In this document: positions 50,599-59,760 of the stretch, piece after piece
How the letters are laid out: every line of letters begins with the position of its first letter
Position numbering within the stretch: position 1 is the first letter of the stretch
Assembly: GCF_900188375.1 (NCBI RefSeq)
Contig: NZ_FZOO01000004.1
Span: forward strand, 372,001 to 436,000
Length of the DNA stretch: 64,000 bases
Source: Geodermatophilus pulveris
GTDB lineage: Bacteria > Actinomycetota > Actinomycetes > Mycobacteriales > Geodermatophilaceae
Direction: 5' to 3'
The notes under the pieces: generated by a model
Told to the model about the DNA's origin: nothing
Database searches by the model: none
Seen by the model: only the letters and a program-made list of their open reading frames with translations
Made by a program: the position numbers and the translations under genes

Positions 50599-51396
50599 TC
50601 AGCCGCGGCGGCGGCTGCGCGCCCAGGGGTCCTCGGGGTCGAAGTCGTCGTCCGGGTCGGCCGGCCCGGCCTGCGGCTGGGCGGCCCGGGGCGCGGCGGC
50701 GGCCTCCAGGGCGGCGTCCCGCTCGCGGTCGCGTTCGGCCCGCTCGGCGCGCTCCCGGGCGCGCAGCTCGCGCCGGGACGGCCCCCGCCGGGCCTGCGGG
50801 CGCCGGGTCAGCCACCACAGCCCCGCGCCGGCGACCGCCAGCCCGACCGGGATCGGGTACGCCGCGGCCCGCTCGGTCCCGCCCTCGCCCAGCAGCGAGG
50901 TGACCGCCAGGGCGAAGAAGACGGTCATCGCCGTGCTCAGCAGGCCGAGCAGCGCCAGCACCGTGCCGAGGGCCTCCGAGCGCGGGCGGAGGGCGTAGGC
51001 CATGGCCAGCAGGGCCAGCCCGCCGCCGACCAGGTGCAGCCCGGCGCCGGCCTGGTGCAGGTCCTCCTGCCCGTCGAGGGGGAAGAGGCCGACGAGGACC
51101 ACCCCGACCGCGGCGGCGGTGAGGAAGGCGGAGGCCAGCCGCCCGCCGCGGCCGGCCAGCGCCGGGCGGAGCAGGACCGCACCCGCGCCGATGAGCAGCC
51201 CCTGGACGACGAACGAGGCGTTCATGAGCACCGGCGCCGCGGCGTCGGAGGCGCCGAGCTCGCTGATGACGTCGTCGGCGCGGTCGTGCGTGCCGCCGCT
51301 GTACCGCTGCGCGACGGTCTCGACGACGAAGAACTGCAGGGTCAGCAGCCAGGCGACCGTGCCCCAGCGGAGGCGGGTGGGTGTCACGCCCGCCAT
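50599..51396 (-). CDS. DUF998-family membrane protein
   Basis: The 265-residue protein has six or seven transmembrane helices with the DUF998 pattern (DDVISELGASDAAAPVLMNASFVVQGL, GLFPLDGQEDLHQAGAGLHLVGGGLALLAMA). A highly charged cytoplasmic tail of about 65 residues follows (RRELRARERAERAERDRERDAALE, then an acidic DPDDDFDPEDPW). ATG 51396 overlaps the previous gene by 13 bases, so translation is coupled. Function unknown. Confidence 0.8.
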   Translation of the reverse strand: MAGVTPTRLRWGTVAWLLTLQFFVVETVAQRYSGGTHDRADDVISELGASDAAAPVLMNASFVVQGLLIGAGAVLLRPALAGRGGRLASAFLTAAAVGVVLVGLFPLDGQEDLHQAGAGLHLVGGGLALLAMAYALRPRSEALGTVLALLGLLSTAMTVFFALAVTSLLGEGGTERAAAYPIPVGLAVAGAGLWWLTRRPQARRGPSRRELRARERAERAERDRERDAALEAAAAPRAAQPQAGPADPDDDFDPEDPWARSRRRG

Positions 51397-51884
51397 GGTC
51401 CCAGCGCGCCGGCGGGCAGGTGCGCGAGGACGGCGGCGTACTGGTCCCCGGTGAGCCAGGAGGGGTTGCTGCCGGCGGGCATGCGCAGCACCTCGGCGTC
51501 CCGGGCGGCGGGGTCGGCCAGCAGGTCGGCGCGGGCGACGGGGGAGGGCAGCCGGGTCAGCCGCACGGTGAGCGCGGGGCCGCCGGCACCCTCCCCGGCC
51601 TCGCCGGTCACCTCACCCAGCGCGTGCACGCCGGGCTCGGTGCGGCCGCTGACCCACAGCAGGCAGGGCTGGCCGGGCCGCACCAGCGCCAGCCGGTAGG
51701 ACCGCCGGACGCAGCGATCGAGCTCCCGCGCGCCACCGGCCGGCCAGGTGGGGTCGATCAGCTCCGGCGGGCGGGTCGACTTGAGCACCCAGCAGGCGAC
51801 GTCCCCCGGCGACGTGAGGGAACGGCCACCCTTCAGGGTCCCGCGCCGAGCGCGCGGGGTGTGGGGGGGAAGGGTGGTCCTCAA
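51384..51884 (-). CDS. EVE/PUA-like domain protein
   Basis: The 166-residue protein has the EVE pattern: VACWVLKSTRPPEL, CVRRSYRLALVRPGQPCLLWVSG, PGVHALGEV, and a C-terminal RMPAGSNPSWLTGDQYAALLA-like end. EVE domains belong to the PUA superfamily and often bind modified bases in DNA or RNA. TTG 51884 overlaps the stop of the upstream gene as TTGA, in line with the xTGA couplings in this genome; the conserved part starts about 28 residues in, so a later start is possible. Confidence 0.6.
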   Translation of the reverse strand: MRTTLPPHTPRARRGTLKGGRSLTSPGDVACWVLKSTRPPELIDPTWPAGGARELDRCVRRSYRLALVRPGQPCLLWVSGRTEPGVHALGEVTGEAGEGAGGPALTVRLTRLPSPVARADLLADPAARDAEVLRMPAGSNPSWLTGDQYAAVLAHLPAGALGPWRA

Positions 51885-52081
51885 TCGGTGGCGGGGTGCG
51901 GGTCGGCGCCCGCGGGGTCGGCGTCGTCGGAGTCGACCAGCTGCCGCTCCTGCTCGGTGCGGTGCTGCAGCGCCTCGTCGTTGGGCCGGGCGTACCCGCC
52001 GCCGTGCTCCTGACGGTCGCGGGGCGCGGACTCGGTGGGGTCGATGACGTCGTCGAGGTCCGGGCGGTCGGGCTCGCTCAC
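51881..52081 (-). CDS. Small acidic hypothetical protein
   Basis: The 66-residue protein is hydrophilic and acidic (SEPDRPDLDDVIDPTESAPRD at the start, DSDDADPAGADP at the end) with no membrane segment, no Cys, and low predicted order. GTG 52081 starts it. It lies upstream of the EVE-like gene with a 4-base overlap. Family unknown; it may be a small disordered protein. Confidence 0.5.
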   Translation of the reverse strand: MSEPDRPDLDDVIDPTESAPRDRQEHGGGYARPNDEALQHRTEQERQLVDSDDADPAGADPHPATD

Positions 52082-52101
52082 GGGGGTCTCCGCTCGGTCG
52101 G

Positions 52102-52161
52102 GGGGTGCCTCGGTCAGGGGTGCCTCGGTCAGGGGTGCCTCGGTCAGGGGTGCCTCGGTCG
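52102..52161. repeat. 15-bp tandem repeat, four copies
   Basis: GGGGTGCCTCGGTCA repeats at 52102, 52117, 52132 and 52147 (last base G in the final copy). It lies between the small acidic gene and the next minus-strand gene, just upstream of the GTG at 52081. Copy number could vary by slippage. Confidence 0.9.
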
Positions 52162-52196
52162 GGCCATAGCCACCCGGCGGCGGTGCTAACCGGCGG

Positions 52197-52499
52197 TCAG
52201 CGCTGTTCGAGGAGGGCGGCGGGCACCCACGCCTCGACGAGCACCACGTCCCCCGGCCCGGCGACGGCGTAGGACACCCGGCCGTGCCAGCCGCCGTCCT
52301 CGTCCTGCCGCCACTCCACGAGCAGGCCGGGCCACACGCCGGGTGCTCCGGGCGGGTCGTGCACCCAGCAGTGCCGGCCGCGGCTGCCGACCCGGCGCTG
52401 ATCCGTGGCGGGCGGCGGCGCGGACGGCGGGTCCGGCGGGCCCACGCCCGACCGTGCGGCGCGCTCGCCCAGCGAGCGACCGGACCGCCCGGGGACCAT
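52197..52499 (-). CDS. Small conserved-type hypothetical protein
   Basis: The 100-residue protein has a Pro/Arg-rich N-terminal half and a compact C-terminal half (RHCWVHDPPGAPGVWPGLLVEWRQDEDG, RVSYAVAGPGDVVLVEAWVPAALLE) that looks like a small beta-barrel. I recall similar short actinobacterial proteins of unknown function but cannot name a family. ATG 52499 has no good ribosome site, and the frame is open further upstream. Confidence 0.55.
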   Translation of the reverse strand: MVPGRSGRSLGERAARSGVGPPDPPSAPPPATDQRRVGSRGRHCWVHDPPGAPGVWPGLLVEWRQDEDGGWHGRVSYAVAGPGDVVLVEAWVPAALLEQR

Positions 52500-52723
52500 G
52501 CCGCCAGCCACCGGCAGAGTGTCGCACGGGTCGAACGCGTGTTCGACCTGGGTCGCGTGCCCGCCCGGCGGCCGCACCCCCGACTGTGGTCACGGAGGGT
52601 TGACCGCCTGTCACGCCGGGTACAAGAGCGGTGTCATCGAATGGTCACCGTCTATCACCGGGCTGGTCACACGACGCCATGGCGTCCGGACGTCCCCACC
52701 GCTCATCCCGGAGGTCCCCACTC

Positions 52724-55147
52724 GTGTTCTCCCCCTCAGGCCGCCCGGGTCTGCCCGCCGCGCGGGCCGCCGTCGGCCTCACCGCCGCCTCCCTGGCGGT
52801 GGTCGGCCTGCCGGCGGTCGCCGCGGCCGCCCCGGCGACGCCCTACATCTCCGAGGTCCACTACGACGACGCCGGCGACGACACCGGCGAGTTCGTCGAG
52901 GTCACCCTCCCGCCCGGCACGAGCTCCGAGGGGCTCGCCGTGGTGCGCCACGACGGCAACGGCTCGCTCCCCTACGAGACGCCGGCCGCCCCGGCGCTGC
53001 CCGTCGTCACCGCCCCGGCCGACGCGCCGGCGGCGGTGGTCGTCGACCACCCCGCGGACGGGCTGCAGAACGGCGCACCGGACGGGCTGGCGCTGGTGCG
53101 CGGCACGGAGGTCCTCGAGTTCCTGTCGTACGAGGGCGGGATCACCGCGGCCGGTGGTCCTGCGCAGGGGCTGACCAGCACCGACATCGGCGCCTCGGAG
53201 GACGGTGTCCCGGAGGGGCAGTCGCTGTCCCGGGCCTTCGCGTCGGCCGAGGACCCGGTCGGCGCGTGGGCCCTCGGGCCGAGCAGCGCGGGCGCCGTCG
53301 ACAGCGGCGGGACGACCCTGCCGTCGGACCCGGAGCCGGAGGGCACCTGCGAGGTCGCGCCGACCCACGAGATCGGCGCCGTCCAGGGCACGGGTGCCAC
53401 CACGCCGCTGACCGGCGAGGAGGTCACCGTCCGCGGCGTCGTCGTCGGCGACGTCCCGGGCTTCTCGGGCTTCCACCTCCAGGACCCCGACGGCGACGGC
53501 GCGGCCGACACCTCCGACGGCGTCTTCGTGTTCAGCCCGGTCGCCGTCGACCTCGGCGACACCGTCGCCGTCACCGGCCAGGCCACCGAGTTCGGCGGCC
53601 AGACGCAGGTCACCAGCCGCGAGGACGTCGCCGTCTGCGCGGACGGCACGGCGGAGGACCTCCCCGACGCCGCCGCGCTGGACCTGCCGGCCGACGACGC
53701 CACCCGCGAGCGGCTCGAGGGCATGCTCGTCGAGCCGGCCGACGCCCTGACGGTCAGCGAGGTCTTCGACCTGACCTCCTCCGGCGAGCTGACCCTCTCC
53801 GAGGGCGGCCTGCTGGTGCAGCCGACCGAGCTGGCCCGCCCGGGCACGCCGGAGGCCGCCCGGGTGGTGGAGGAGAACGCGCTGCGGCGCATCACCCTCG
53901 ACGACGGCCGGAGCGCCCGGGTGTCGGTGACGACCCGGCCGTACCTCTCGCCCACCACGCCCGTGCGGGTCGGCGACGAGCTGACGTCCACCGAGCCGCT
54001 CGTGCTCGGGTACGGCTTCTCCGCCTGGCGGCTGCAGCCGGCCGACGGCACCGCCGAGGGCGTGTTCGCCCCGCAGGACACCCGCCCGGCCGCGCCGGAC
54101 GAGGTCGGCGGCGACGTGCAGGTCGGCGCGTTCAACGTGCTCAACTACTTCCTCACCCGGGGCGCGCCCGGCCGCGGCGCCCGCACCGACGCCGAGTTCG
54201 AGGAGCAGGCCGGCAAGATCGTGCCCGCGATCCAGGGCCTGGGCGCCGACGTCGTCACCCTGATGGAGATCGAGGACACCGACTCCACCGGGCTCACGCC
54301 GGGCAACGCCGACACCGCGCTGGCCGACCTGGTGCGCCGGCTGAACGCCGGCCCGGGGCCCGACGTGTGGAGCTCCGTGCCGCTGCCCGACGAGCTCTAC
54401 GCCGTCGACCGGGACGTGATCCGCAACGCGGTGGTCTACCGCAACGACGTCGTCCAGCCGGTCGGCGACCCGGTCGGCCTGGTCGACGAGGAGGCCTTCG
54501 ACAACGCCCGCGAGCCGCAGGCGCAGACGTTCACCAAGGACGGCGACGCGTTCACCGTCATCGCCAACCACCTCAAGTCCAAGAGCCCGGGCAACCCCCC
54601 GCCGCCCGCCGGCGACCCGAACGCCGACACCGGCGACGGGCAGGGCGCCTTCAACGCCGACCGGGTCGCCCAGGCGCGGTCGCTCGCGGCCTTCGCCGAG
54701 GGCCTGCGCGGGACCGAGCCCGACGTGGTGGTCATGGGCGACCTCAACGCCTACACCCGGGAGGACTCGATCGAGGTGCTCCGTGAGGCCGGCTACACCG
54801 ACCTCGGCGAGCTGCTCGACCCGGGCCGCTACAGCTACGTCTTCAACGACGTGTCCGGCTCGCTGGACCACGCGATGGCCACGGCCGAGCTGACCGCGAA
54901 GGTCACCGACCTGGTGCACTGGAACACCAACTCGGTCGAATCGCGGGCCTACCAGTACGACGGCGACCCGGCCCTGTACGCGCCGACCCCGTACCGCTCC
55001 AGCGACCACGACCCGATCGTGTTCGGCATCGACCTGGCGGAGCGCTGCGACGGCCTGGTGCCGACCCTCGTGGGCACCCCGGGCGACGACGTGCTGCGCG
55101 GCGGCAACGGCGCCGGCACGACCGAGCAGGAGGGCCCCGCCTCCTGA
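52724..55147 (+). CDS. Secreted nuclease of the ExeM/NucH type
   Basis: The 807-residue protein has a signal peptide (VGLTAASLAVVGLPAVAAAA, cleavage near residue 36), a lamin-tail-like domain (PYISEVHYDDAGDDTGEFVEV), an OB-like region (VTVRGVVVGDV), and an endonuclease/exonuclease/phosphatase domain from about residue 466: VGAFNVLNYF, LMEIED, NHLKSKSPG, VVMGDLNAYTREDS and SSDHDPIVFG. It probably degrades extracellular DNA. The C-terminus has a single RTX-like nonapeptide start (GTPGDDVLRGGNGAG) and then ends. GTG 52724 is chosen because GGAGG lies 9 bases before it; ATG 52679 would add 15 residues. Confidence 0.88.
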   Translation: MFSPSGRPGLPAARAAVGLTAASLAVVGLPAVAAAAPATPYISEVHYDDAGDDTGEFVEVTLPPGTSSEGLAVVRHDGNGSLPYETPAAPALPVVTAPADAPAAVVVDHPADGLQNGAPDGLALVRGTEVLEFLSYEGGITAAGGPAQGLTSTDIGASEDGVPEGQSLSRAFASAEDPVGAWALGPSSAGAVDSGGTTLPSDPEPEGTCEVAPTHEIGAVQGTGATTPLTGEEVTVRGVVVGDVPGFSGFHLQDPDGDGAADTSDGVFVFSPVAVDLGDTVAVTGQATEFGGQTQVTSREDVAVCADGTAEDLPDAAALDLPADDATRERLEGMLVEPADALTVSEVFDLTSSGELTLSEGGLLVQPTELARPGTPEAARVVEENALRRITLDDGRSARVSVTTRPYLSPTTPVRVGDELTSTEPLVLGYGFSAWRLQPADGTAEGVFAPQDTRPAAPDEVGGDVQVGAFNVLNYFLTRGAPGRGARTDAEFEEQAGKIVPAIQGLGADVVTLMEIEDTDSTGLTPGNADTALADLVRRLNAGPGPDVWSSVPLPDELYAVDRDVIRNAVVYRNDVVQPVGDPVGLVDEEAFDNAREPQAQTFTKDGDAFTVIANHLKSKSPGNPPPPAGDPNADTGDGQGAFNADRVAQARSLAAFAEGLRGTEPDVVVMGDLNAYTREDSIEVLREAGYTDLGELLDPGRYSYVFNDVSGSLDHAMATAELTAKVTDLVHWNTNSVESRAYQYDGDPALYAPTPYRSSDHDPIVFGIDLAERCDGLVPTLVGTPGDDVLRGGNGAGTTEQEGPAS

Positions 55148-55191
55148 GCGAGGACCCCTGCCCTCCGACGGCGTCCGGTGGTGGCGGTGCC

Positions 55192-57024
55192 TCAGCCGCC
55201 CCGGACGCCGTCGGCGAGGGTCCGGGCCACCTGCTGCACCAGCGGGTGGCCCGCCAGGTCCTCCACGGGCACCGGCAGCGGCAGCGACCAGTTGGGCCGG
55301 TCGGTGGTGCCGGGCATGTTCGGCCGGCGGCGCTCGCCGACGGCGTCCTCCAGGGTGGCCGACAGCAGCAGGGACGGCGCCCGGGCCAGCAGCTCGTGGG
55401 CGTGCCGGACGGCGGCCTCCGGCTCGGCGTCCGCGGGCAGCCCGGGCACCTTCTCCAGCAGCTGGCCGCGGCCGCGCTCGAGCTCCTCGTCGGTCCCGGT
55501 ACCGTGCTCCCGCTGCTCCTCCAGGTCCGCGCCGGTCCACAGCCCGGCCACCGTGGGCAGGTCGTGGGTGGTGATGGCGGCCATCGCCGTCTCCGGCCAC
55601 GCGGCGGGGTCGTCGTCCTCGAACCACAGCAGCCGGTAGCTGAGGATGCCGTGCTCGGCCATCGCCTCGCGGACGCCGTCCTCGACGGTGCCCAGGTCCT
55701 CGCCGACGACGACGGCCTGCGCCCGGGCGCTCTCCAGCGCGACGATGTCGAGCAGGTCCTCGGCCGGGTAGCGCACGTAGGCGCCGTCGGCCGGGCTCTC
55801 GCCGGCCGGCACCCACCACAGCCGGAACAGGCCCATGACGTGGTCGATGCGCAGGCCCCCGGCGCCGGCCATGGTGGCCCGGATGGACTCGACGAACGGC
55901 GCGTAGTCCGCGGCGCGCAGCTGCCACGGCACCAGCGGCGGGGAGCCCCAGTCCTGGCCCTGCGAGTTGAACGCGTCCGGCGGCGCGCCGACGGTGGCGC
56001 CCTGCGCCAGCACGTCCTGCCACGTCCAGGCGTCGGCGCCGCCGCCGGCGACGCCGATGGGCAGGTCCTGGATGACGGTCATGCCCTCGGTGGCGCGCTC
56101 CAGCTGCCGGCTCAGGCACCACTGCAGCCAGGCGTGGAACGCCACGTCGCGCTCGTGCTCCGCGGCGAAGGCGGCGACGGCGTCGCCCTGCGGGTCGCGC
56201 AGCTCGGCGGGCCAGGTGTGCCAGTCCGGGCCGTGCACGTCGGCCAGCGCGCACCAGGTGGCCCAGTCCTGCAGCGGCTGGCCCTGGTGCCACCACCAGT
56301 CCGGGAAGGCCGGGTCGTGGTCGCCGGTGGCGTCGAAGACCCGCCGCAGCACCTCGCGCTTGCGCGCCCAGATGGCGTCCCGGTCGACCAGGCCGCCCTC
56401 GGACAGGGACCGGCCGGCGTCCGACCCGAGGTCGACCGCGCCCGCGCCGGGCACCTCCTCGACCCGCAGGTAGACCGGGTTGCGGAAGCGGCGGGTGGCC
56501 GGCAGGTAGGGGCTGGCCTCCTGCTGCGGTGTGGGCGCGACGGCGTGCAGGGGGTTGATGAGGACGAATCCGGCGCCCTGGCCGGCGGCCATCTCGCGGA
56601 CGGCGCGCAGGTCGGCGAGGTCGCCGACCCCCCAGCTGCCGCGGCTCCGGGCGGCGTAGAGCTGCACCGCCCAGCCCCAGGCGCGCTCGGCGGGCAGCCA
56701 GCAGCGGCCGGGGGAGACGATGAGCCGGCGGCGGGGGCCGCCGGGCGCCTGCAGCCAGTGGTAGCCGAGCGGGAAGTCGTCGGGGAGCTCGCCGTCCACG
56801 TGCCGGGACGAGCCGTCCTCGCAGGTGACCTCCGCCTCGTCGACCTCCAGCGCGTCACCGGGGCGGGCGACGATCGGGGCGCGGTCCTCGAGGTCGGCCG
56901 GCGGGGTGCCGATCACCTCGCGCAGGCGGTCGATGGTGGCCTGCTCGACCCGGTGTTCCTCGTCGAGGGCGTCGAGCCAGGTGGCGTCGATGCCCCACTC
57001 GTCGGTGCTGGGGGTGCTCGTCAC
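55192..57024 (-). CDS. malQ: 4-alpha-glucanotransferase
   Basis: The 610-residue GH77 enzyme has an N-terminal beta domain, then YAARSRGSWGVGDLADLR, INPLHAVAPTPQQEASPYLPATRRF, the nucleophile loop GGLRIDHVMGLFRLWWVP (Asp near 395), the acid/base GEDLG (Glu near 442) and THDLPTVAGLW. It transfers maltooligosaccharide units between alpha-glucans in maltodextrin and glycogen metabolism. GTG 57024 follows GGGGAG and starts in front of the first conserved residues. It is a single gene, divergent from tctC1. Confidence 0.94.
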   Translation of the reverse strand: MTSTPSTDEWGIDATWLDALDEEHRVEQATIDRLREVIGTPPADLEDRAPIVARPGDALEVDEAEVTCEDGSSRHVDGELPDDFPLGYHWLQAPGGPRRRLIVSPGRCWLPAERAWGWAVQLYAARSRGSWGVGDLADLRAVREMAAGQGAGFVLINPLHAVAPTPQQEASPYLPATRRFRNPVYLRVEEVPGAGAVDLGSDAGRSLSEGGLVDRDAIWARKREVLRRVFDATGDHDPAFPDWWWHQGQPLQDWATWCALADVHGPDWHTWPAELRDPQGDAVAAFAAEHERDVAFHAWLQWCLSRQLERATEGMTVIQDLPIGVAGGGADAWTWQDVLAQGATVGAPPDAFNSQGQDWGSPPLVPWQLRAADYAPFVESIRATMAGAGGLRIDHVMGLFRLWWVPAGESPADGAYVRYPAEDLLDIVALESARAQAVVVGEDLGTVEDGVREAMAEHGILSYRLLWFEDDDPAAWPETAMAAITTHDLPTVAGLWTGADLEEQREHGTGTDEELERGRGQLLEKVPGLPADAEPEAAVRHAHELLARAPSLLLSATLEDAVGERRRPNMPGTTDRPNWSLPLPVPVEDLAGHPLVQQVARTLADGVRGG

Positions 57025-57224
57025 GCCCCGATACTCCCCACCCCACCCGCCCCCCACACGGCAGGCCGGACGTGGTGCCGCTCTCGCTCGGCCGGTCCGC
57101 GTGCCGGTGGTCACAGGTCCGTGACGGTTCCGGTCCCGGGATGACATCCGCCGGGCCGGGCACCAGGCTCCGCAGGGCGGCGCCCGCCGCCGTCCCCCGC
57201 ACGCGCGCACCCGTGGAGGCCCGC

Positions 57225-58214
57225 ATGAGATCCCCCCGCCCGACCCTGCCCGTCCTCGTCGCGGCGACCGCCGTCCTGCTCACCGGCTGCGTGGCCGAGG
57301 AGCCCGAGGAGGGGGGCGCGGCCGCCGAGCAGTACCCGACCGAGGACATCACCCTGTACGTGCCCTACGCGCCCGGCGGCCCGACCGACCTGGCCGCGCG
57401 CACCGTCGGTGACTGCCTGGCCGCCGACCTCGGCGTGACCGTGGTCGCCGAGAACCGGGAGGGCGCCTCGGGCGCGCTCGGCATGCAGGCGATGATCCAG
57501 GGCGGCAACGACGGCTACAGCCTGTCGCTGATCGCCGTCCCGGCCTCGGCGACCAACCCGCTGCAGGGGGAGGACGTCGGCTACACCAACGAGGACTACG
57601 TGCCGATCGCCGCGGTCACCGAGATCCCCTCCGTGCTCGCGGTCGGGCAGGGGTCGCGGTTCCCCGACGCCCGGGCGCTGTTCGCCGAGGCCGAGCAGAC
57701 CGCCGGCCAGGTGGACGTCGGCGTGCCGGGCGCGACGACGTCGCAGGCGATGGAGCTGCGCCGGCTGGCGGAGGAGTACGGCGTCGAGCTGTCCCTCGTG
57801 CCGTTCACCGGCAACGCCGAGATGACCACCGCGCTGCTCGGCGGCAACGTCGACGCGGTGTTCATCAACGCCTCCCGCGACGTGCTGCAGAACATCGAGA
57901 CCGGCCAGTTCGTGCCGCTGGCGATCAGCCCCGAGGAGCGCGTCGACTACCTGCCCGACGTGCCGACGCTGGCCGAGCTCGGCTACCCCGAGCTCACCAA
58001 CAGCGTGTCGGTCTTCGGCCTGGCCGCCCCGGCCGGCACGCCCGACCCGGTGCTGCAGACCCTCGAGGACGGCGTGTCGGCCTGCCTGGAGAAGCCGGAG
58101 GTGATCGAGACGCTGGGCGACCAGTACGTCCCCGACGAGTTCATCGGCCGGGATGCCTTCCAGGCGCGCATCGACGAGATCGTCGAGGTCTACGGCCCCC
58201 TGCTGCAGGAGTAG
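57225..58214 (+). CDS. TctC/Bug-family substrate-binding lipoprotein, copy 1
   Basis: The 329-residue protein has a lipoprotein signal (LVAATAVLLTGC) and the TctC fold: YVPYAPGGPTDLAARTVGDCL, NREGASGALGMQAMIQGGNDGYSL, VGVPGATTSQAMELRRL, ALLGGNVDAVFINASRDVLQ, and APAGTPDPVLQTLEDGVSACL. It would capture a carboxylate for a tripartite tricarboxylate transporter. ATG 57225 has GGAGG upstream. It is separated from tctBA by a LysR gene on the other strand. Confidence 0.9.
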   Translation: MRSPRPTLPVLVAATAVLLTGCVAEEPEEGGAAAEQYPTEDITLYVPYAPGGPTDLAARTVGDCLAADLGVTVVAENREGASGALGMQAMIQGGNDGYSLSLIAVPASATNPLQGEDVGYTNEDYVPIAAVTEIPSVLAVGQGSRFPDARALFAEAEQTAGQVDVGVPGATTSQAMELRRLAEEYGVELSLVPFTGNAEMTTALLGGNVDAVFINASRDVLQNIETGQFVPLAISPEERVDYLPDVPTLAELGYPELTNSVSVFGLAAPAGTPDPVLQTLEDGVSACLEKPEVIETLGDQYVPDEFIGRDAFQARIDEIVEVYGPLLQE

Positions 58215-58221
58215 CCGCCGG

Positions 58222-59151
58222 TCAGGTCCTGCCCGGCCCCGGCCCGGGGCCGGGCAGGACCTCCTCGGCGGTGGCCAGGAACCCGGCGAGCACCGGCGAG
58301 GGGTCGCCCTGCCGCCAGGCCAGCGCGATCGGCACCCGCACGTCCACCCCGCCGGCGATCGGCCGGAAGACCACGCCCTCGATCTGCAGGGTCTCCGCCG
58401 ACGCCGGCATCAGCGCCACGCCCACCGCGGCGCCGACGAGCGCGACCACGGTGTGCGTGTCCGGCGCCTCCTGCACCACCCGCGGCGTGAAGCCGGCCGA
58501 GAAGCAGGCGTGTACCGCGGCGTCGCGCAGCGCCGACCCCTGCATGGAGACGTAGCTGACGAAGGGGTCGTCGCACAGGTCGGCCAGGTCGACCTCGGGC
58601 GCGCCGGCCAGCGGGTGGTCCTGGGGCAGCACCGCCATCAGCGACTCGTTGAGGATCACCCGGCTGGCCAGCGGGCCGGCGGGCACCGGGGCGCGCAGGA
58701 AGCCCACGTCGATCTCGGCGTCGATCAGGGCGCTGACCTGCGCGGCGCTGAACACCGACGGCCGCAGCTCCAGCCGCACCTGCGGGTAGCGCCGCCGGTA
58801 GGCCCGCGCCATCCGGGGCAGCAGCCGCCAGGTGATGACGCCGGTGACCCCGACGCGCAGCTCCCCGCGCTCGCCGCGCTCGGTCACCAGCACCGCCTCG
58901 CGGGCCCGCTCGGCCTCGCGCAGCACCCGGTGGGCGTGCTCGAGGAACACCGCGCCGGCGCTGGTGAGCCGCACCTGCCGGGTGGTCCGCTCCAGCAGCA
59001 CCGCGCCGACGTCGGACTCCAGCTGCTTGACCTGCTGGCTCAGGGCCGGCTGGGCGACGTGCAGCCGGCGGGCCGCCCGGCCGAAGTGCAGCTCCTCGGC
59101 GACGGCGGTGAAGGCGCGCAGGTGCCGCAGCTCCACGAGCCCTCCATCCAT
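58222..59151 (-). CDS. LysR-family transcriptional regulator
   Basis: The 309-residue protein has the winged helix-turn-helix at residues 5-65 (LRHLRAFTAVAEELHFGRAARRLHVAQPALSQQVKQLE) and a periplasmic-binding-like effector domain (GELRVGVTGVITWRLLPRMARAY). It resembles aromatic-catabolism LysR regulators in style. It is divergent from tctB by 107 bases, so it probably controls the transport genes on both sides in response to the substrate. Confidence 0.93.
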   Translation of the reverse strand: MDGGLVELRHLRAFTAVAEELHFGRAARRLHVAQPALSQQVKQLESDVGAVLLERTTRQVRLTSAGAVFLEHAHRVLREAERAREAVLVTERGERGELRVGVTGVITWRLLPRMARAYRRRYPQVRLELRPSVFSAAQVSALIDAEIDVGFLRAPVPAGPLASRVILNESLMAVLPQDHPLAGAPEVDLADLCDDPFVSYVSMQGSALRDAAVHACFSAGFTPRVVQEAPDTHTVVALVGAAVGVALMPASAETLQIEGVVFRPIAGGVDVRVPIALAWRQGDPSPVLAGFLATAEEVLPGPGPGPGRT

Positions 59152-59162
59152 GCGCCAGATGC

Positions 59163-59179
59163 ATCAACGCTGCCTTGAT
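59163..59179. promoter_or_regulatory. ATCAA-N7-TTGAT inverted repeat between LysR gene and tctB
   Basis: ATCAA (59163-59167) and TTGAT (59175-59179) are perfect inverted arms around CGCTGCC. It lies 11 bases upstream of the lysR start, in an AT-richer patch that also holds possible promoter elements for tctB (TTGATT at 59175, CACAAT at 59196). It is a good candidate LysR operator. Confidence 0.55.
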
Positions 59180-59258
59180 TCGTTATTGGACCATGCACAA
59201 TGCCGCCCTCTAGTGTCGGGCGTCACACCCGCCCTGCCCGTGACCCGACGAGGAGCCC

Positions 59259-59759
59259 ATGTCCACGTCCACGCCAGCACCGGCGCCGGCACGGCCCCCC
59301 CGGCCGGTCCGCTCCCAGCTGCGCCGGGTCGCCCCGCTGCTGCTCCTGGCGCTGGGGGTGGGGGCCCTGCTCACGGCCCGGGGCATGGGGCTCGGTGAGC
59401 TCACCGCGCCCGGCCCGGGCCTGTGGCCGGCCATCGTGGCCGCGCTGCTGACCGGCACCGCCGCCGCGCTGCTGTTCCTCGACCCGGCCGAGGACTACGA
59501 GTCCTGGACGGTCGGGACGGCGCGGATCGTCGCGGGCCTGGCCGGCCTGGCACTGTTCGTCGTCCTGTTCGACACCATCGGCTTCGTCGTCCCGGCGGCC
59601 CTGCTGCTGTTCGCCTGGCTGCGCTGGCTGGCCGGCGAGTCGTGGCGGATGGCCCTCGTGCTGGCCGTCGCCGGGGCGCTCGTCCTGCACCTGGTGTTCG
59701 TCGTCGCCCTCGGCGTGCCGTTCCCAGCCGGCCCGGTCGACCAGCTGCTGGGCGGCTGA
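59259..59759 (+). CDS. tctB: TctB-family small membrane subunit of a tripartite tricarboxylate transporter
   Basis: The 166-residue protein has about four transmembrane helices (VAPLLLLALGVGALLTARGMGLGELTAPGPGLWPAIVAALL; RIVAGLAGLALFVVLF; VPAALLLFAWLRWL; LVLHLVFVVALGVPFPAGP). The PGPGLWP stretch is typical of TctB. It pairs with TctA, which starts one base after its stop. ATG 59259 has AGGAG 7 bases upstream. Confidence 0.9.
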   Translation: MSTSTPAPAPARPPRPVRSQLRRVAPLLLLALGVGALLTARGMGLGELTAPGPGLWPAIVAALLTGTAAALLFLDPAEDYESWTVGTARIVAGLAGLALFVVLFDTIGFVVPAALLLFAWLRWLAGESWRMALVLAVAGALVLHLVFVVALGVPFPAGPVDQLLGG

Positions 59760-59760
59760 G

